Shown in pieces: positions 17,556-26,070 of a DNA stretch of 64,000 bases (positions within the stretch are counted from its first letter, which is position 1; each line of letters begins with the position of its first letter). A program made the position numbers and the translations under genes. Under the pieces are notes generated by a model. The model was not told the DNA's origin. It did not search any database and saw only the letters and a list, made by a program, of their open reading frames with translations. The stretch comes from JBDKVA01 sp039679375 (GTDB taxonomy: Bacteria; Bacillota; Clostridia; Acetivibrionales; DTU013), in NCBI GenBank assembly GCA_039679375.1, contig JBDKVA010000142.1, forward strand, positions 1-64,000. Direction: 5' to 3'.

Positions 17556-19328
17556 TTAAAAAGATTTTTTCATTGTCAATATGTTAAATTCCGCATCGCG
17601 CCTATACGCGATTTCGTCCATCATTTTGCGCACAATGTGGATGCCAAGACCGCCAATGGGCCGCTCATCAACATCCTGGCTTATATCCGGTTCCGTCCTT
17701 TCAAGAGGGTTGAAGGGAACCGCATTGTCGCGGGCTTCGATGACAATCGTTTGATCCTGAATAGCCAGACTGACCGATATCTTACGCTCTCCGCCCTCAG
17801 GATAGCCATAACTTAAGATATTGGTCAGCAGCTCATCTAAAGACAGATTTATCTTAAATACCATGTCCTGCGGCACGCCATTGTCTGCTGCGAATTTCTC
17901 TATGGCTTCGGATAGTACCGGAATCTCCTCCGGCCCGCCATTCAGCCGGTATACCATTCGCTTCGGGCCAAGATATTTTAAAACAACTATGGAGATATCG
18001 TCCGATTGGGCGGCGCCACTCACAAATAGGCGCGTCTCATCAAGAATATACCGGACCGCTTCTCTTGCTGCACCGCCTTCAAACCGCTGAAGCATCCGAA
18101 CCAGCCTTTCGTCCTTTAAAAGCTCCCCGACGGGATTCATGGCTTCCGTTACCCCATCGGTATATAGAACCAGGCTGTCTCCTGCATTCATTGTAATTTT
18201 CGAGCAGGCATATGGGGCGTCTTCCATTACAGCCAGTGCAATGCCCGGCATTTTTTGCAGTGCTTCGGTTTCCTTGTTTGCTTTCATCAGATAGGGAATG
18301 TTGTGGCCGCCGTTGCTGAAAACCATCTCCCCGCTGGAAATCGTCAGTATGCCAAGGAATATTGTTGCGAACATGCCCGAATCGTTATCTTTACACAGCT
18401 CATTGTTGACCTGATATAACACCTGATCCGGACTCATATGGATGCCCGCCTTGGCTTTGATCAGTGTTTTGGCAACCGCCATAAACAGCGAGGCGGGAAC
18501 TCCTTTACCGGAGACATCGCCTATAGTAAAGCAGAGATGGTCGTCATCGAGCAGGAAAAAGTCGTAGAGATCGCCGCCTACCTCCCGTGCCGGTTCGATC
18601 ATGGCAAAGATATCAAATTCGCTGCGTTCCGGAAAAGCAGGAAAGATCTTGGGGACGATGCTCATCTGTATTTCGCGGGCGACACTGAGTTCGCTCTCAA
18701 TCAGTTCCTTGGTTCGCTGTGTTTCACGTTCGAGCATCAGGTTGCGTATGATAAAGGCGAATATGCCCATTCCAAGCGAATTGGTTAAAATCATGGGAAA
18801 GCTGATATCTCTTATAATTGGAAAGATGGTGTCAAAAGGTTTGACGATCAGCAGCGCGAGGCCCATGTGAAATGTTTCCATCAGCACCATAAATATGGTT
18901 GCTCCGGCAATGCCAATAAACTTTCCTTTCCTGAACCGGCAAATCATCCCTCCGGCAAGCCCGGCCAGAACCGTCGAGATCGAGCAGGGAATATACGTAA
19001 TCCCGCCCATTGTGAAGCGGTGGATACCGCCGATAAGCCCGGCTCCGATGCCGGCCAATGGTCCGCCGATAAGCCCGGCAATGGCCGGTCCAAGATCACG
19101 GATATTTGCAATCGCACCCATAACATCTATTCCGCCAAGAGTCCCGAATATCGAAAACAGGCCAAAAATCGCAATCAGCACCAGCGTTTGTTTAAGCGTA
19201 ACCTTTTTTGCCGAAATGATAGAGACATAAATTTTGGTACGCGTCAGTATGTATGCAAGAACTATAACGACCGACATGCTTTTGATGAGGTCAATCAGCA
19301 GATCTATAATGTCTTTGATGAATGTCAC
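17556..19328 (-). CDS. 5TM-SpoIIE phosphatase-HATPase partner-switch regulator
   Basis: The 590-residue protein has an N-terminal membrane region of the 5TMR_LYT type (about residues 5-215, with FGLFSIFGTLGG and NIRDLGPAIAGLIGGP). A SpoIIE PP2C phosphatase domain follows (about 235-450; GGDLYDFF, GDVSGKGVPASLF, LYTDGVTEA), then an RsbW-like HATPase domain (about 455-590; DELLTN, DNAVPFNP, GGLGIHIV). It can thus both phosphorylate and dephosphorylate a STAS protein in response to a membrane signal. The start is GTG, and an earlier start cannot be excluded. It lies between the precursor genes and the exporter genes, in one apparent operon. Confidence 0.9.
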   Translation of the reverse strand: MTFIKDIIDLLIDLIKSMSVVIVLAYILTRTKIYVSIISAKKVTLKQTLVLIAIFGLFSIFGTLGGIDVMGAIANIRDLGPAIAGLIGGPLAGIGAGLIGGIHRFTMGGITYIPCSISTVLAGLAGGMICRFRKGKFIGIAGATIFMVLMETFHMGLALLIVKPFDTIFPIIRDISFPMILTNSLGMGIFAFIIRNLMLERETQRTKELIESELSVAREIQMSIVPKIFPAFPERSEFDIFAMIEPAREVGGDLYDFFLLDDDHLCFTIGDVSGKGVPASLFMAVAKTLIKAKAGIHMSPDQVLYQVNNELCKDNDSGMFATIFLGILTISSGEMVFSNGGHNIPYLMKANKETEALQKMPGIALAVMEDAPYACSKITMNAGDSLVLYTDGVTEAMNPVGELLKDERLVRMLQRFEGGAAREAVRYILDETRLFVSGAAQSDDISIVVLKYLGPKRMVYRLNGGPEEIPVLSEAIEKFAADNGVPQDMVFKINLSLDELLTNILSYGYPEGGERKISVSLAIQDQTIVIEARDNAVPFNPLERTEPDISQDVDERPIGGLGIHIVRKMMDEIAYRRDAEFNILTMKKSF

Positions 19329-19399
19329 CTTCTTTGATGTGTTTCAATCAGTTTGTACAACGTCAGGTACATTTACTTTTAAAATCCTTCATGGGGCTC

Positions 19400-19579
19400 C
19401 TAAGCCCAATGACCACGACCATTTGATGTAAGGCCGTTTGTGACAATCTTTTTTTCTGCTGAAGCCGTAGCTTCGTCTTCTGCAATCTCTATATGCCCTC
19501 CTGATACATCTTCGAGTTCTTTATCGGCCAGCTCTTCTTCATTTAACTCCGGCAACTTTTTTTTATTATCTACTAACAT
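19400..19579 (-). CDS. 59-residue GG-leader peptide
   Basis: Reading the minus strand from the ATG at 19579 gives 59 codons and a TAG at 19400-19402. The leader is MLVDNKKKLPELNEEELADK and then ELEDVSGG. The 31-residue remainder (HIEIAEDEATASAEKK, then IVTNGLTSNGRGHWA) has no cysteine. An AGGAGG lies 8-9 bases upstream. The leader end matches the other precursors of the locus (L-x2-VSGG), and the gene sits in the run between the SpoIIE gene and the 95-residue precursor. A core with a C-terminal GRGHWA is unlike the Cys-rich cores, so it may be a signal peptide or a separate product class. Confidence 0.75.
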   Translation of the reverse strand: MLVDNKKKLPELNEEELADKELEDVSGGHIEIAEDEATASAEKKIVTNGLTSNGRGHWA

Positions 19580-19656
19580 GAAATTTGCCTCCTGTTCTTA
19601 TTTTTTTGTAGCAACTATACCAATTTCTCTCAGGCGCTGAACGACTGTGCTGATTG

Positions 19657-19944
19657 TCAGCTATTACGGGTATCTGTTATACCGAAGAAGTATCCTTTGT
19701 TACATGAACAAGTGAAGTGGCGTACCTTTCGGCCATTCACAAACTCAACATATTCCCCCATGACATCCAGCTGAGGGCATTTGCCGAAATTATAGCAGCA
19801 ATGATTATAATCGTATTTCTTCTGACAGGTATCTATGATTGTGATGTCGAATAATCCGCCTGATACGCCGTTCAGCTCGTCATCCGAAAGCTTTTTGCCA
19901 TGGCCTGTGACGGATTTCTGTTGTAATGCTTCTTTTTCAGACAT
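19657..19944 (-). CDS. GG-leader Cys-rich peptide precursor
   Basis: The 95-residue product has a 30-residue leader ending KLSDDELNGVSGG, then a 65-residue core with six cysteines: TIIDTC, NHCC, NFGKCP and HFTCSCNKGYFF. It is clearly a paralogue of the next gene upstream, sharing IID-x-C, a lysine-rich spacer, YN-x-C and a CSC/CAKGC pair before an aromatic segment. AAGGAG lies before the ATG. Export and cleavage by the C39 transporter are expected. The even number of cysteines suits three disulfides or a metal site. The biological activity is unknown. Confidence 0.8.
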   Translation of the reverse strand: MSEKEALQQKSVTGHGKKLSDDELNGVSGGLFDITIIDTCQKKYDYNHCCYNFGKCPQLDVMGEYVEFVNGRKVRHFTCSCNKGYFFGITDTRNS

Positions 19945-19973
19945 AGTATATCTCCTTAAAACAGTTTTTTGAT

Positions 19974-20273
19974 TTACATAAATTCCTGATAGGGCACGTC
20001 CTTAAAGCAGCCTTTGGCGCAGCTTCCGGTATAGTGGAAGCTCGTTTGTAATATGCCTTCTTCTTTTTTAACATAAACCCTGCTGAAATGTTTGCAACTG
20101 CCCCATGGCGCGTTCACGCATACGTTATAAACTAATTTGTTCTTGCAAAAATCAATAATGGTTGGCAGCTCGAACCCGCCTGATACATTCTCCAGATCTT
20201 TTTCATTCAATGCCGTGTTCTCAGAGTCCGGCTTCGTTTCGTTGACAACAGTGTTTTTTTGTTCTTTATTCAT
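19974..20273 (-). CDS. GG-leader Cys-rich peptide precursor, first gene of the locus
   Basis: The 99-residue product has a leader ending LNEKDLENVSGG and a core of about 66 residues with five cysteines (TIIDFC, YNVC, WGSC, TGSCAKGC). The core aligns by eye with that of the gene at 19657. I chose the ATG at 20273, which has AAAGGAG 8 bases upstream, over one six codons earlier. It is the first gene after the divergent promoter region, so it should be the most highly transcribed of the locus. Confidence 0.8.
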   Translation of the reverse strand: MNKEQKNTVVNETKPDSENTALNEKDLENVSGGFELPTIIDFCKNKLVYNVCVNAPWGSCKHFSRVYVKKEEGILQTSFHYTGSCAKGCFKDVPYQEFM

Positions 20274-20464
20274 GAGTAATGCTCCTTTCACACTGCAGCT
20301 GACCGAATAATAGATTTATTATGTGACAATTAATCGCTTTCGGGCTTATTCCTATATCCATTAAACTATATCGGCTATTATGAAGCAAAAATAAATCGGA
20401 AAAAAGAAATTATTACTATCCCATCAGTTTCTGTAAGGCACAATATATCTACTTCATATATTAA

Positions 20465-20470
20465 ATTATA
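20465..20470 (-). promoter_or_regulatory. Candidate extended -10 promoter of the peptide locus
   Basis: On the minus strand TGGTATAAT is an extended -10 element, with TATAAT at 20470-20465. No good -35 is seen at 17 bases. Transcription from here would give a leader of about 185 bases before the first precursor gene. The region 20274-20726 is a divergent control region with no gene in it. Confidence 0.5.
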
Positions 20471-20568
20471 CCAGATATGCGATGTAAAAGAAGGAAATGC
20501 AAGGTAAAATTTTGACAACCTTTCTTTTAATCTCAAAAAAAATGAGAAAAAAAGGTATAATTATATTA

Positions 20569-20597
20569 TTGACAATCAATTGGCCTGCATTTATAAT
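20569..20597 (+). promoter_or_regulatory. Sigma-A-type promoter of the histidine operon
   Basis: Consensus TTGACA (20569-20574) and TATAAT (20592-20597) are separated by exactly 17 bases. The transcript would begin near 20604, leaving a leader of about 120 bases before hisZ. No T-box or terminator-like attenuator is evident in this leader. Confidence 0.85.
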
Positions 20598-20726
20598 AGT
20601 AGCAATTCATCTATTTATCAATTTATCATGATGAAGCAGCGCAGGAATGAAGCGAACGGTAGCAACCGGCTAAGCCTATATTGCGGTAATTGGCAAAGCC
20701 TAATATGACAAAGTGAGGTGCTGGTT

Positions 20727-21983
20727 TTGTCCAAGTGGAAAATTTATACTCCGGATGGCGTGCAGGACATTTTATTTGATGAATGTTTTCTAAAGAGGAA
20801 TCTGGAACAAAAGCTCAGGAATCTTTTCAAAAGCAGCGGCTACAGTGAAATTGAAACGCCGACCATTGAGTTCTATGATGTTTTTACATCCGATGAAGGC
20901 GTCATGCCGCAGGAAAACATGTTCAAATTTTTTGACCAGCAGGGCAGGATACTTGTTCTGAGGCCGGATATTACTGTCCCGGTGGCGAGGATCACAGCTA
21001 CGAAGTGCAGGGAGGCTGCCTACCCTTTGCGTTTTTCATATATTGGAAACGTTTTCAGATATAATGATTACGGCGGCGGAAAGCAAAATGAATTCACGCA
21101 GGCCGGCATAGAGGTGCTTGGCGTCAACACACCGGAATCGGATGCGGAAGTGATATCACTGGCGATCAATGCATTGAAGGCAACAGGGCTGGAAAATTTC
21201 CAGGTGGATATCGGCCAGGTCGAGTTCTTCAACGGCCTGATGGAAGAAACCGGGCTCTCCGACGAGGATGCGGCACAGGTGCGCAGGCTTATCGACCGCA
21301 AGGATTACGTAGGATTGGAGGAATTCCTCGACCGGTGTAATATCAAAGGAGAACTAAAAAAACTGATTTTTGACCTGCCAGGCTTATTTGGTTCGTCGGA
21401 TGTCATTGAAAAAGTCAGTATTCTTGATTTGAATAAAAGATCCCGGAAAGCGCTTGATAATATCAGCCAGGTTTTGAATATCCTTGAGGATTACGGCCTG
21501 ATGCAGTATGTATCGGTCGATCTGGGGATGCTGAGGGCGCTTGATTATGATACCGGCATTATTTTCAGGGGTTTTACGTATGGAGTAGGCTTTCCCGTCC
21601 TCACGGGCGGCAGGTACGACCGGCTTGTGGGTGAATTTGGGAAGGAATGCCCTGCGACGGGATTTTCCCTTGGCATCAACCTGGTCATGACGGCGTTGCA
21701 GCGGCAGAAATCGAGCACTGAGAAGCCGGGAACGGACAGCATTGTCTGTTATTCCGGCAAAGGCAGGAAGGTCGCCTTTGAGCTGTGTGAAGAGCTGAGA
21801 AGGCAGGGGCTTGTTGTGGAGCTTGACATTACCAACAGCGGCCTTGAATCGGTGCGGAGCTACGCGGCGGAAAAGAACATCGGCGGCGTCATCAGTATAA
21901 TAGATGAAGATACGGTGGAGATACACTATATTGAGTCGGGCGAAGTGGCAACGGTACGGATCAGTGATTTATTGAAGAGGTGA
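20727..21983 (+). CDS. hisZ: ATP phosphoribosyltransferase regulatory subunit HisZ
   Basis: The 418-residue protein resembles class II histidyl-tRNA synthetase (TPDGVQDILFDE near the N terminus; LRPDITVPVAR; FRYNDYGGGKQNEFTQAGIEVLG) but is the HisZ paralogue. It makes the short form of HisG active and sensitive to histidine. The placement directly before a short hisG supports this over HisS. The best start is TTG at 20727, with GAGGTG 7 bases upstream; a GTG at 20718 overlaps that site. The stop codon overlaps the ribosome site of hisG. Confidence 0.93.
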   Translation: MSKWKIYTPDGVQDILFDECFLKRNLEQKLRNLFKSSGYSEIETPTIEFYDVFTSDEGVMPQENMFKFFDQQGRILVLRPDITVPVARITATKCREAAYPLRFSYIGNVFRYNDYGGGKQNEFTQAGIEVLGVNTPESDAEVISLAINALKATGLENFQVDIGQVEFFNGLMEETGLSDEDAAQVRRLIDRKDYVGLEEFLDRCNIKGELKKLIFDLPGLFGSSDVIEKVSILDLNKRSRKALDNISQVLNILEDYGLMQYVSVDLGMLRALDYDTGIIFRGFTYGVGFPVLTGGRYDRLVGEFGKECPATGFSLGINLVMTALQRQKSSTEKPGTDSIVCYSGKGRKVAFELCEELRRQGLVVELDITNSGLESVRSYAAEKNIGGVISIIDEDTVEIHYIESGEVATVRISDLLKR

Positions 21984-21988
21984 TACGG

Positions 21989-22621
21989 GTGAGATATCTG
22001 ACAATCGCATTATCAAAAGGCAGACTGGCGGATTTGTCCATTGAAATGTTGGAGAAGCTTGGAATAGATTGCTCCGAATACAGGAATGAATCACGCAAGC
22101 TGATATTTACGGATGAGAATAATAAGATCAAGTTTTTTCTGGTAAAACCGGCCGATGTCCCTACATATGTGGAGTACGGCGCTGCAGACCTCGGGATAGC
22201 AGGGAAGGACACGCTGCTGGAGGAGGGCAGGCATTTGTACGAAGTGCTGAACCTGGGATTTGCGGCTTGCAGGATGGTGCTTGCAGGCCCTGCTGAATTG
22301 ATGGGGAAACTGGACGGTTTAAACAATAAGAGGGTGGCAACAAAATACCCGCGGATTGCAAGGGAATATTTCGAACATAAGAGGCGGGAATCCATTGAAG
22401 TGATCAAGCTGAACGGCTCCGTCGAATTGGCGCCGCTGGTCGGGCTTTCGGAGGTCATCGTGGATCTCGTCGAAAGCGGCAGGACTCTTAAGGAGAATGG
22501 GCTCGTCGTACTGGACACGATTGCCGAGATCAGTGCGAGGATGGTTGTGAACAGGGTGAGCATGAAAATGGAAAGCGAACGGATCAACGCCATAATCAAC
22601 GGGCTCAAAAAACAGCTTTGA
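21989..22621 (+). CDS. hisG: ATP phosphoribosyltransferase, short form
   Basis: The enzyme condenses ATP with PRPP, the first step of histidine synthesis. At 210 residues it is the short form that lacks the C-terminal regulatory domain and needs HisZ. Visible marks are LTIALSKGRL at the N terminus, ADLGIAGKDTL, and VDLVESGRTLKENGL, the PRPP-binding segment. The GTG at 21989 has AGAGG 8 bases upstream, inside the end of hisZ, which suggests translational coupling. A GTG at 21980 is a less likely start. Confidence 0.95.
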   Translation: MRYLTIALSKGRLADLSIEMLEKLGIDCSEYRNESRKLIFTDENNKIKFFLVKPADVPTYVEYGAADLGIAGKDTLLEEGRHLYEVLNLGFAACRMVLAGPAELMGKLDGLNNKRVATKYPRIAREYFEHKRRESIEVIKLNGSVELAPLVGLSEVIVDLVESGRTLKENGLVVLDTIAEISARMVVNRVSMKMESERINAIINGLKKQL

Positions 22622-22747
22622 TGCTTCTTCACGGTACAGACATGAGGCTTGCTGTACGCTGCATAGGCTTGCAGCCGGACGGCATTAATATACGGCCTTG
22701 CAGCCGGATACGGAATGGAAATTTTTGATCGGGATGGTGAAACAAAA

Positions 22748-24061
22748 ATGATAAAAATGATCGATATGAGGCAGGGAAAGGATTCCGGGCTTTTCGACAG
22801 GCTGGTCGGAAGGAACAGGCTTGGACAGGATGAGGTCGTGAAAGCGGTCGGGGAGATCCTCTCCAAAGTCAGGGCGGATGGGGACCGGGCGGTCCTAAAA
22901 TATACTGAAGAGTTTGATAAGGTGAAACTTGTGCCTTATGCTTTGAAGGTGTCACAGCAAGAGCTGGAAGCCGCATACGACAGGGTGGATCCGGAGCTGC
23001 TCGGCGTGATCCGCAGGGCGAAAGCCAATATAGAGGATTTCCATAAAAAGCAGAAGCAGAACTCCTGGTTCACAACAGGTAAGGACGGCGTTTTGCTGGG
23101 GCAGCTATACAGGCCGCTTGAAGTCATCGGCATCTATGTCCCGGGCGGAACGGCCGTACTGACCTCCTCTGTTTTGATGAATGCCTTGCCTGCCAGAGTC
23201 GCCGGTGTAGAGAAGATCATCATGGCAACGCCTCCGCGCAGGGATGGAAGCATCGACCCGGCTGTGCTGGCGGCGGCCCAGGAAGCAGGTGTGGATGAAA
23301 TCTACAAAATAGGCGGGGCTCAGGCTATTGCCGCAATGGCATATGGCACTGAAACGGTCCCAAGGGTGGATAAGCTTTTCGGCCCCGGGAATATTTACGT
23401 GGCAACAGCAAAACGGCTGGTTTTCGGGTATTGTGATATTGATATGGTCGCAGGACCGAGTGAGATCGCTGTTGTGGCCGATGATTCCGCCAATCCGGCA
23501 TATGTGGCTGCGGACCTTCTTTCACAGGCCGAGCATGACGCGCTGGCCGCTGCCATTCTGGTGACTCCCTCGGAAAAGCTGGCCGCAGAGGTCGTAAAGG
23601 AAATTAAGATGCAGTATGGGAAGCTTTCCAGGAAGAATATTCTGGATAAATCTCTGGCGGAATACAGCGCCGCTGTGATCGTAAATGATCTCAACGACGC
23701 CGTTGAAATGGTGAACCGCATCGCACCCGAGCATCTGGAGCTTTGCATTGAGGAGCCGTTCAACTACCTGCCGTCCGTTAAAAATGCCGGGGCTATTTTC
23801 CTGGGGCATTGGTCGCCGGAGCCTCTGGGCGATTATTTTGCCGGTCCGAACCATGTATTGCCTACAGGTGGCACGGCAAGGTTTTTCTCACCGCTCAATG
23901 TAGATGACTATATGAAGAAGTCCAGCGTGATTTCCTATACCAGAAAAGCTCTGGAGAAAGTAAGCAGGGACATAATGCTTTTTGCAGGGTCGGAAGGCCT
24001 GGATGCTCATGCTAATTCACTCGGCGTACGATTTGGTTCACCGGATGAAAAGCTTTTGTAA
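22748..24061 (+). CDS. hisD: Histidinol dehydrogenase
   Basis: The 437-residue enzyme carries out the last two NAD-dependent oxidations, from histidinol to histidine. Features include YVPGGTAVLTSSVLMNALPA, GPGNIYVATAK, the substrate region AGPSEIAVVAD, SQAEHDALA with zinc ligands, APEHLEL, and FLGHWSPEPLGDYFAGPNHVLPT written in two blocks near the end. I prefer ATG 22748, with GGGATGG upstream; an earlier ATG at 22715 lacks a good site. A 126-base gap after hisG carries two copies of a short CTTGCAGCCGGA motif. Confidence 0.95.
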   Translation: MIKMIDMRQGKDSGLFDRLVGRNRLGQDEVVKAVGEILSKVRADGDRAVLKYTEEFDKVKLVPYALKVSQQELEAAYDRVDPELLGVIRRAKANIEDFHKKQKQNSWFTTGKDGVLLGQLYRPLEVIGIYVPGGTAVLTSSVLMNALPARVAGVEKIIMATPPRRDGSIDPAVLAAAQEAGVDEIYKIGGAQAIAAMAYGTETVPRVDKLFGPGNIYVATAKRLVFGYCDIDMVAGPSEIAVVADDSANPAYVAADLLSQAEHDALAAAILVTPSEKLAAEVVKEIKMQYGKLSRKNILDKSLAEYSAAVIVNDLNDAVEMVNRIAPEHLELCIEEPFNYLPSVKNAGAIFLGHWSPEPLGDYFAGPNHVLPTGGTARFFSPLNVDDYMKKSSVISYTRKALEKVSRDIMLFAGSEGLDAHANSLGVRFGSPDEKLL

Positions 24062-24119
24062 ATGAGCACATGAAGCAACAGCAAGGAACACTGACAGACA
24101 TTAAAGGAGTGTAACGGCA

Positions 24120-25181
24120 ATGAACAAATACTGGAGCAGGCTCTCTCAGGGATTGGCACCCTATGTGCCCGGAGAACAGCCCAGAGACAGGAAGTACATA
24201 AAGCTCAATACGAATGAAAATCCCTACGGGCCATCTCCGCGCGTACTGGAGGCCATCAGGAATTCATCGGACGATAGTCTCAGGCTGTATCCCGACCCGA
24301 CCTGCGACATGCTTGTAAGTGCGGCGGCAGAAAGCTATGGTGTAAGGAAGGAACAGATATTTACGGGAAATGGATCGGATGAAGTGCTGGCATTTTCATT
24401 TATGGCTTTTTTCGATCCGGGAAGGACTATCGTATTCCCTAACATAACGTATTCCTTTTACCCTGTTTATGCCTCGTTGTTTCATCTTGATTATGTTACC
24501 ACCCCGCTTGACAGCGAATTCAATATCCCGGCAGAGCAGATGATGCGAAGCAGCGGAGGTATCATCATTGCAAATCCCAATGCTCCGACCGGCAGAGCAA
24601 TGCCGCTGTCTGTCATCCGCTCGGTGCTGGAAGGCAATCCGGATACGGTCGTAATCGTGGATGAAGCTTATATCGATTATGGCGGAGAATCGGCAGTAGG
24701 ACTGATCGATGAATACCCAAACCTGCTGGTAGTCCAGACTTTTTCAAAATCACGCTCGCTGGCCGGAATGCGGATCGGATTTGCATTTGGAGACGAGGAG
24801 CTGATCAAGGCGCTGGAAAGCGTAAAGAATTCTTTCAATTCGTATACGCTCGACAGGCTTGCCATTGTAGCAGGTACGGAAGCTTTGAAGGATGCGGTAT
24901 ATTATAGGGAAATCACCGCTAAAATCATTGCCACAAGGGAGCAGTTCATCAGCGGGCTTCTCGGAAGAGGCTTTGACGTGACGGAATCCGCGGCCAATTT
25001 CGTATTTGCGAGCCATAAGGAAGTCCGCGCGGAAAAGATATTCAGGGAGCTTAGGAATGAGGGCATACTGGTCCGGTACTTTAATAAGCCTATCATCGAC
25101 AACCACCTTCGCATCAGCATCGGGACGGACGACGACATGGCCCGCGTAATGGAAGCGCTTAACCGGATTTTGCATGAATGA
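24120..25181 (+). CDS. hisC: Histidinol-phosphate aminotransferase
   Basis: This 353-residue fold-type I PLP enzyme converts imidazole-acetol phosphate and glutamate to histidinol phosphate. The N terminus has LNTNENPYGPSPRVLEAI, with the phosphate-binding GNGSDEVLAF and NPNAPTGR further on. The PLP lysine lies in TFSKSRSLAGMRIGFA. AAAGGAG precedes the ATG. Its position between hisD and hisB confirms the role. Confidence 0.95.
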   Translation: MNKYWSRLSQGLAPYVPGEQPRDRKYIKLNTNENPYGPSPRVLEAIRNSSDDSLRLYPDPTCDMLVSAAAESYGVRKEQIFTGNGSDEVLAFSFMAFFDPGRTIVFPNITYSFYPVYASLFHLDYVTTPLDSEFNIPAEQMMRSSGGIIIANPNAPTGRAMPLSVIRSVLEGNPDTVVIVDEAYIDYGGESAVGLIDEYPNLLVVQTFSKSRSLAGMRIGFAFGDEELIKALESVKNSFNSYTLDRLAIVAGTEALKDAVYYREITAKIIATREQFISGLLGRGFDVTESAANFVFASHKEVRAEKIFRELRNEGILVRYFNKPIIDNHLRISIGTDDDMARVMEALNRILHE

Positions 25182-25355
25182 ACCGGTTTGGAACATAATA
25201 ATAAAATCTTTTTATGTACATTTTCATTTTATACAATATATAGGTAGATTTACATGTGAAATTTTTGCTATAATTAGGACATGTACAATGGATCACATTA
25301 CTGCAGCGGAAGATTCCTGATTATTCTTACAGAAATATACCGTCGGAGGTGCCGG

Positions 25356-25943
25356 ATGCAAAGAAGCGTTGAGCTTTCCAGGAAAACGAATGAAACAGAT
25401 ATCTCATTGAAGCTGAATTTGGACGGGAAAGGGAATTCCAGTACCGATACAGGTATAGGATTCCTCGATCACATGCTGACGCTGTTTGCGAAGCACGGCC
25501 TCTTTGACATGGATTTAAAGGCATGCGGCGATCTTGAGGTAGATGCGCACCATACGGTCGAGGACGTAGGGATCGTGCTGGGGCAGGCGCTGAAGGATGC
25601 AGCCGGAGACAAGAAATCCATAAGAAGATACGGCACTTCATATGTCCCTATGGACGAAGCACTCGCGATGGTTTCGCTGGATTTCGGCGGAAGGCCGTAT
25701 CTTGCATGCAACATTAATTATTCAACCGATCGCGTGGGAGACATGGACACCGAGCTCGTGGAGGAATTCTTCAGGGCGGTTTCCACCAATGCCGGCATGA
25801 ATATACATATCAATGTGCTGTATGGAAGCAATAGCCACCATATAACTGAGGCGGTGTTCAAGGCTTTTGGAAGGGCGCTGGACGATGCTGTACAGGTAGA
25901 TACAAGGATCGACGGCGTCATGTCTACCAAGGGAATTATATAA
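25356..25943 (+). CDS. hisB: Imidazoleglycerol-phosphate dehydratase
   Basis: This single-function HisB of 195 residues has no phosphatase domain. The paired metal-binding repeats are visible: GIGFLDHML, DAHHTVEDVGI, SNSHHITEAVFKAFGRAL. These histidines bind two manganese ions in the family. The ATG at 25356 has GGAGGTG upstream; 25 extra in-frame codons before it are not conserved. A separate histidinol phosphatase is not found in this operon. Confidence 0.95.
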   Translation: MQRSVELSRKTNETDISLKLNLDGKGNSSTDTGIGFLDHMLTLFAKHGLFDMDLKACGDLEVDAHHTVEDVGIVLGQALKDAAGDKKSIRRYGTSYVPMDEALAMVSLDFGGRPYLACNINYSTDRVGDMDTELVEEFFRAVSTNAGMNIHINVLYGSNSHHITEAVFKAFGRALDDAVQVDTRIDGVMSTKGII

Positions 25944-26070
25944 ACGGGAAGTGAAAGGTGAGAAGTGAGAGGTGGGAAGCGTGATATAAGGCAAGTCTGA
26001 AAGGATAAAGGCGGATATTATAGTGAATGAAAGATTATAAAAATGATACATTAGGAAGGAAAAATAAATT

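Noticed and set aside
9545..20273. Classification of the peptide locus as a lanthipeptide cluster
   Set aside because: No LanM, LanB/C or other Ser/Thr dehydratase or cyclase gene is present; the cores are Cys-rich but nothing in the locus indicates thioether formation.
20604..20726. Possible T-box or histidine attenuator in the hisZ leader
   Set aside because: The leader is only about 120 bases, lacks the T-box sequence near AGGGTGGNACCGCG, has no His-codon-rich leader peptide and no terminator.
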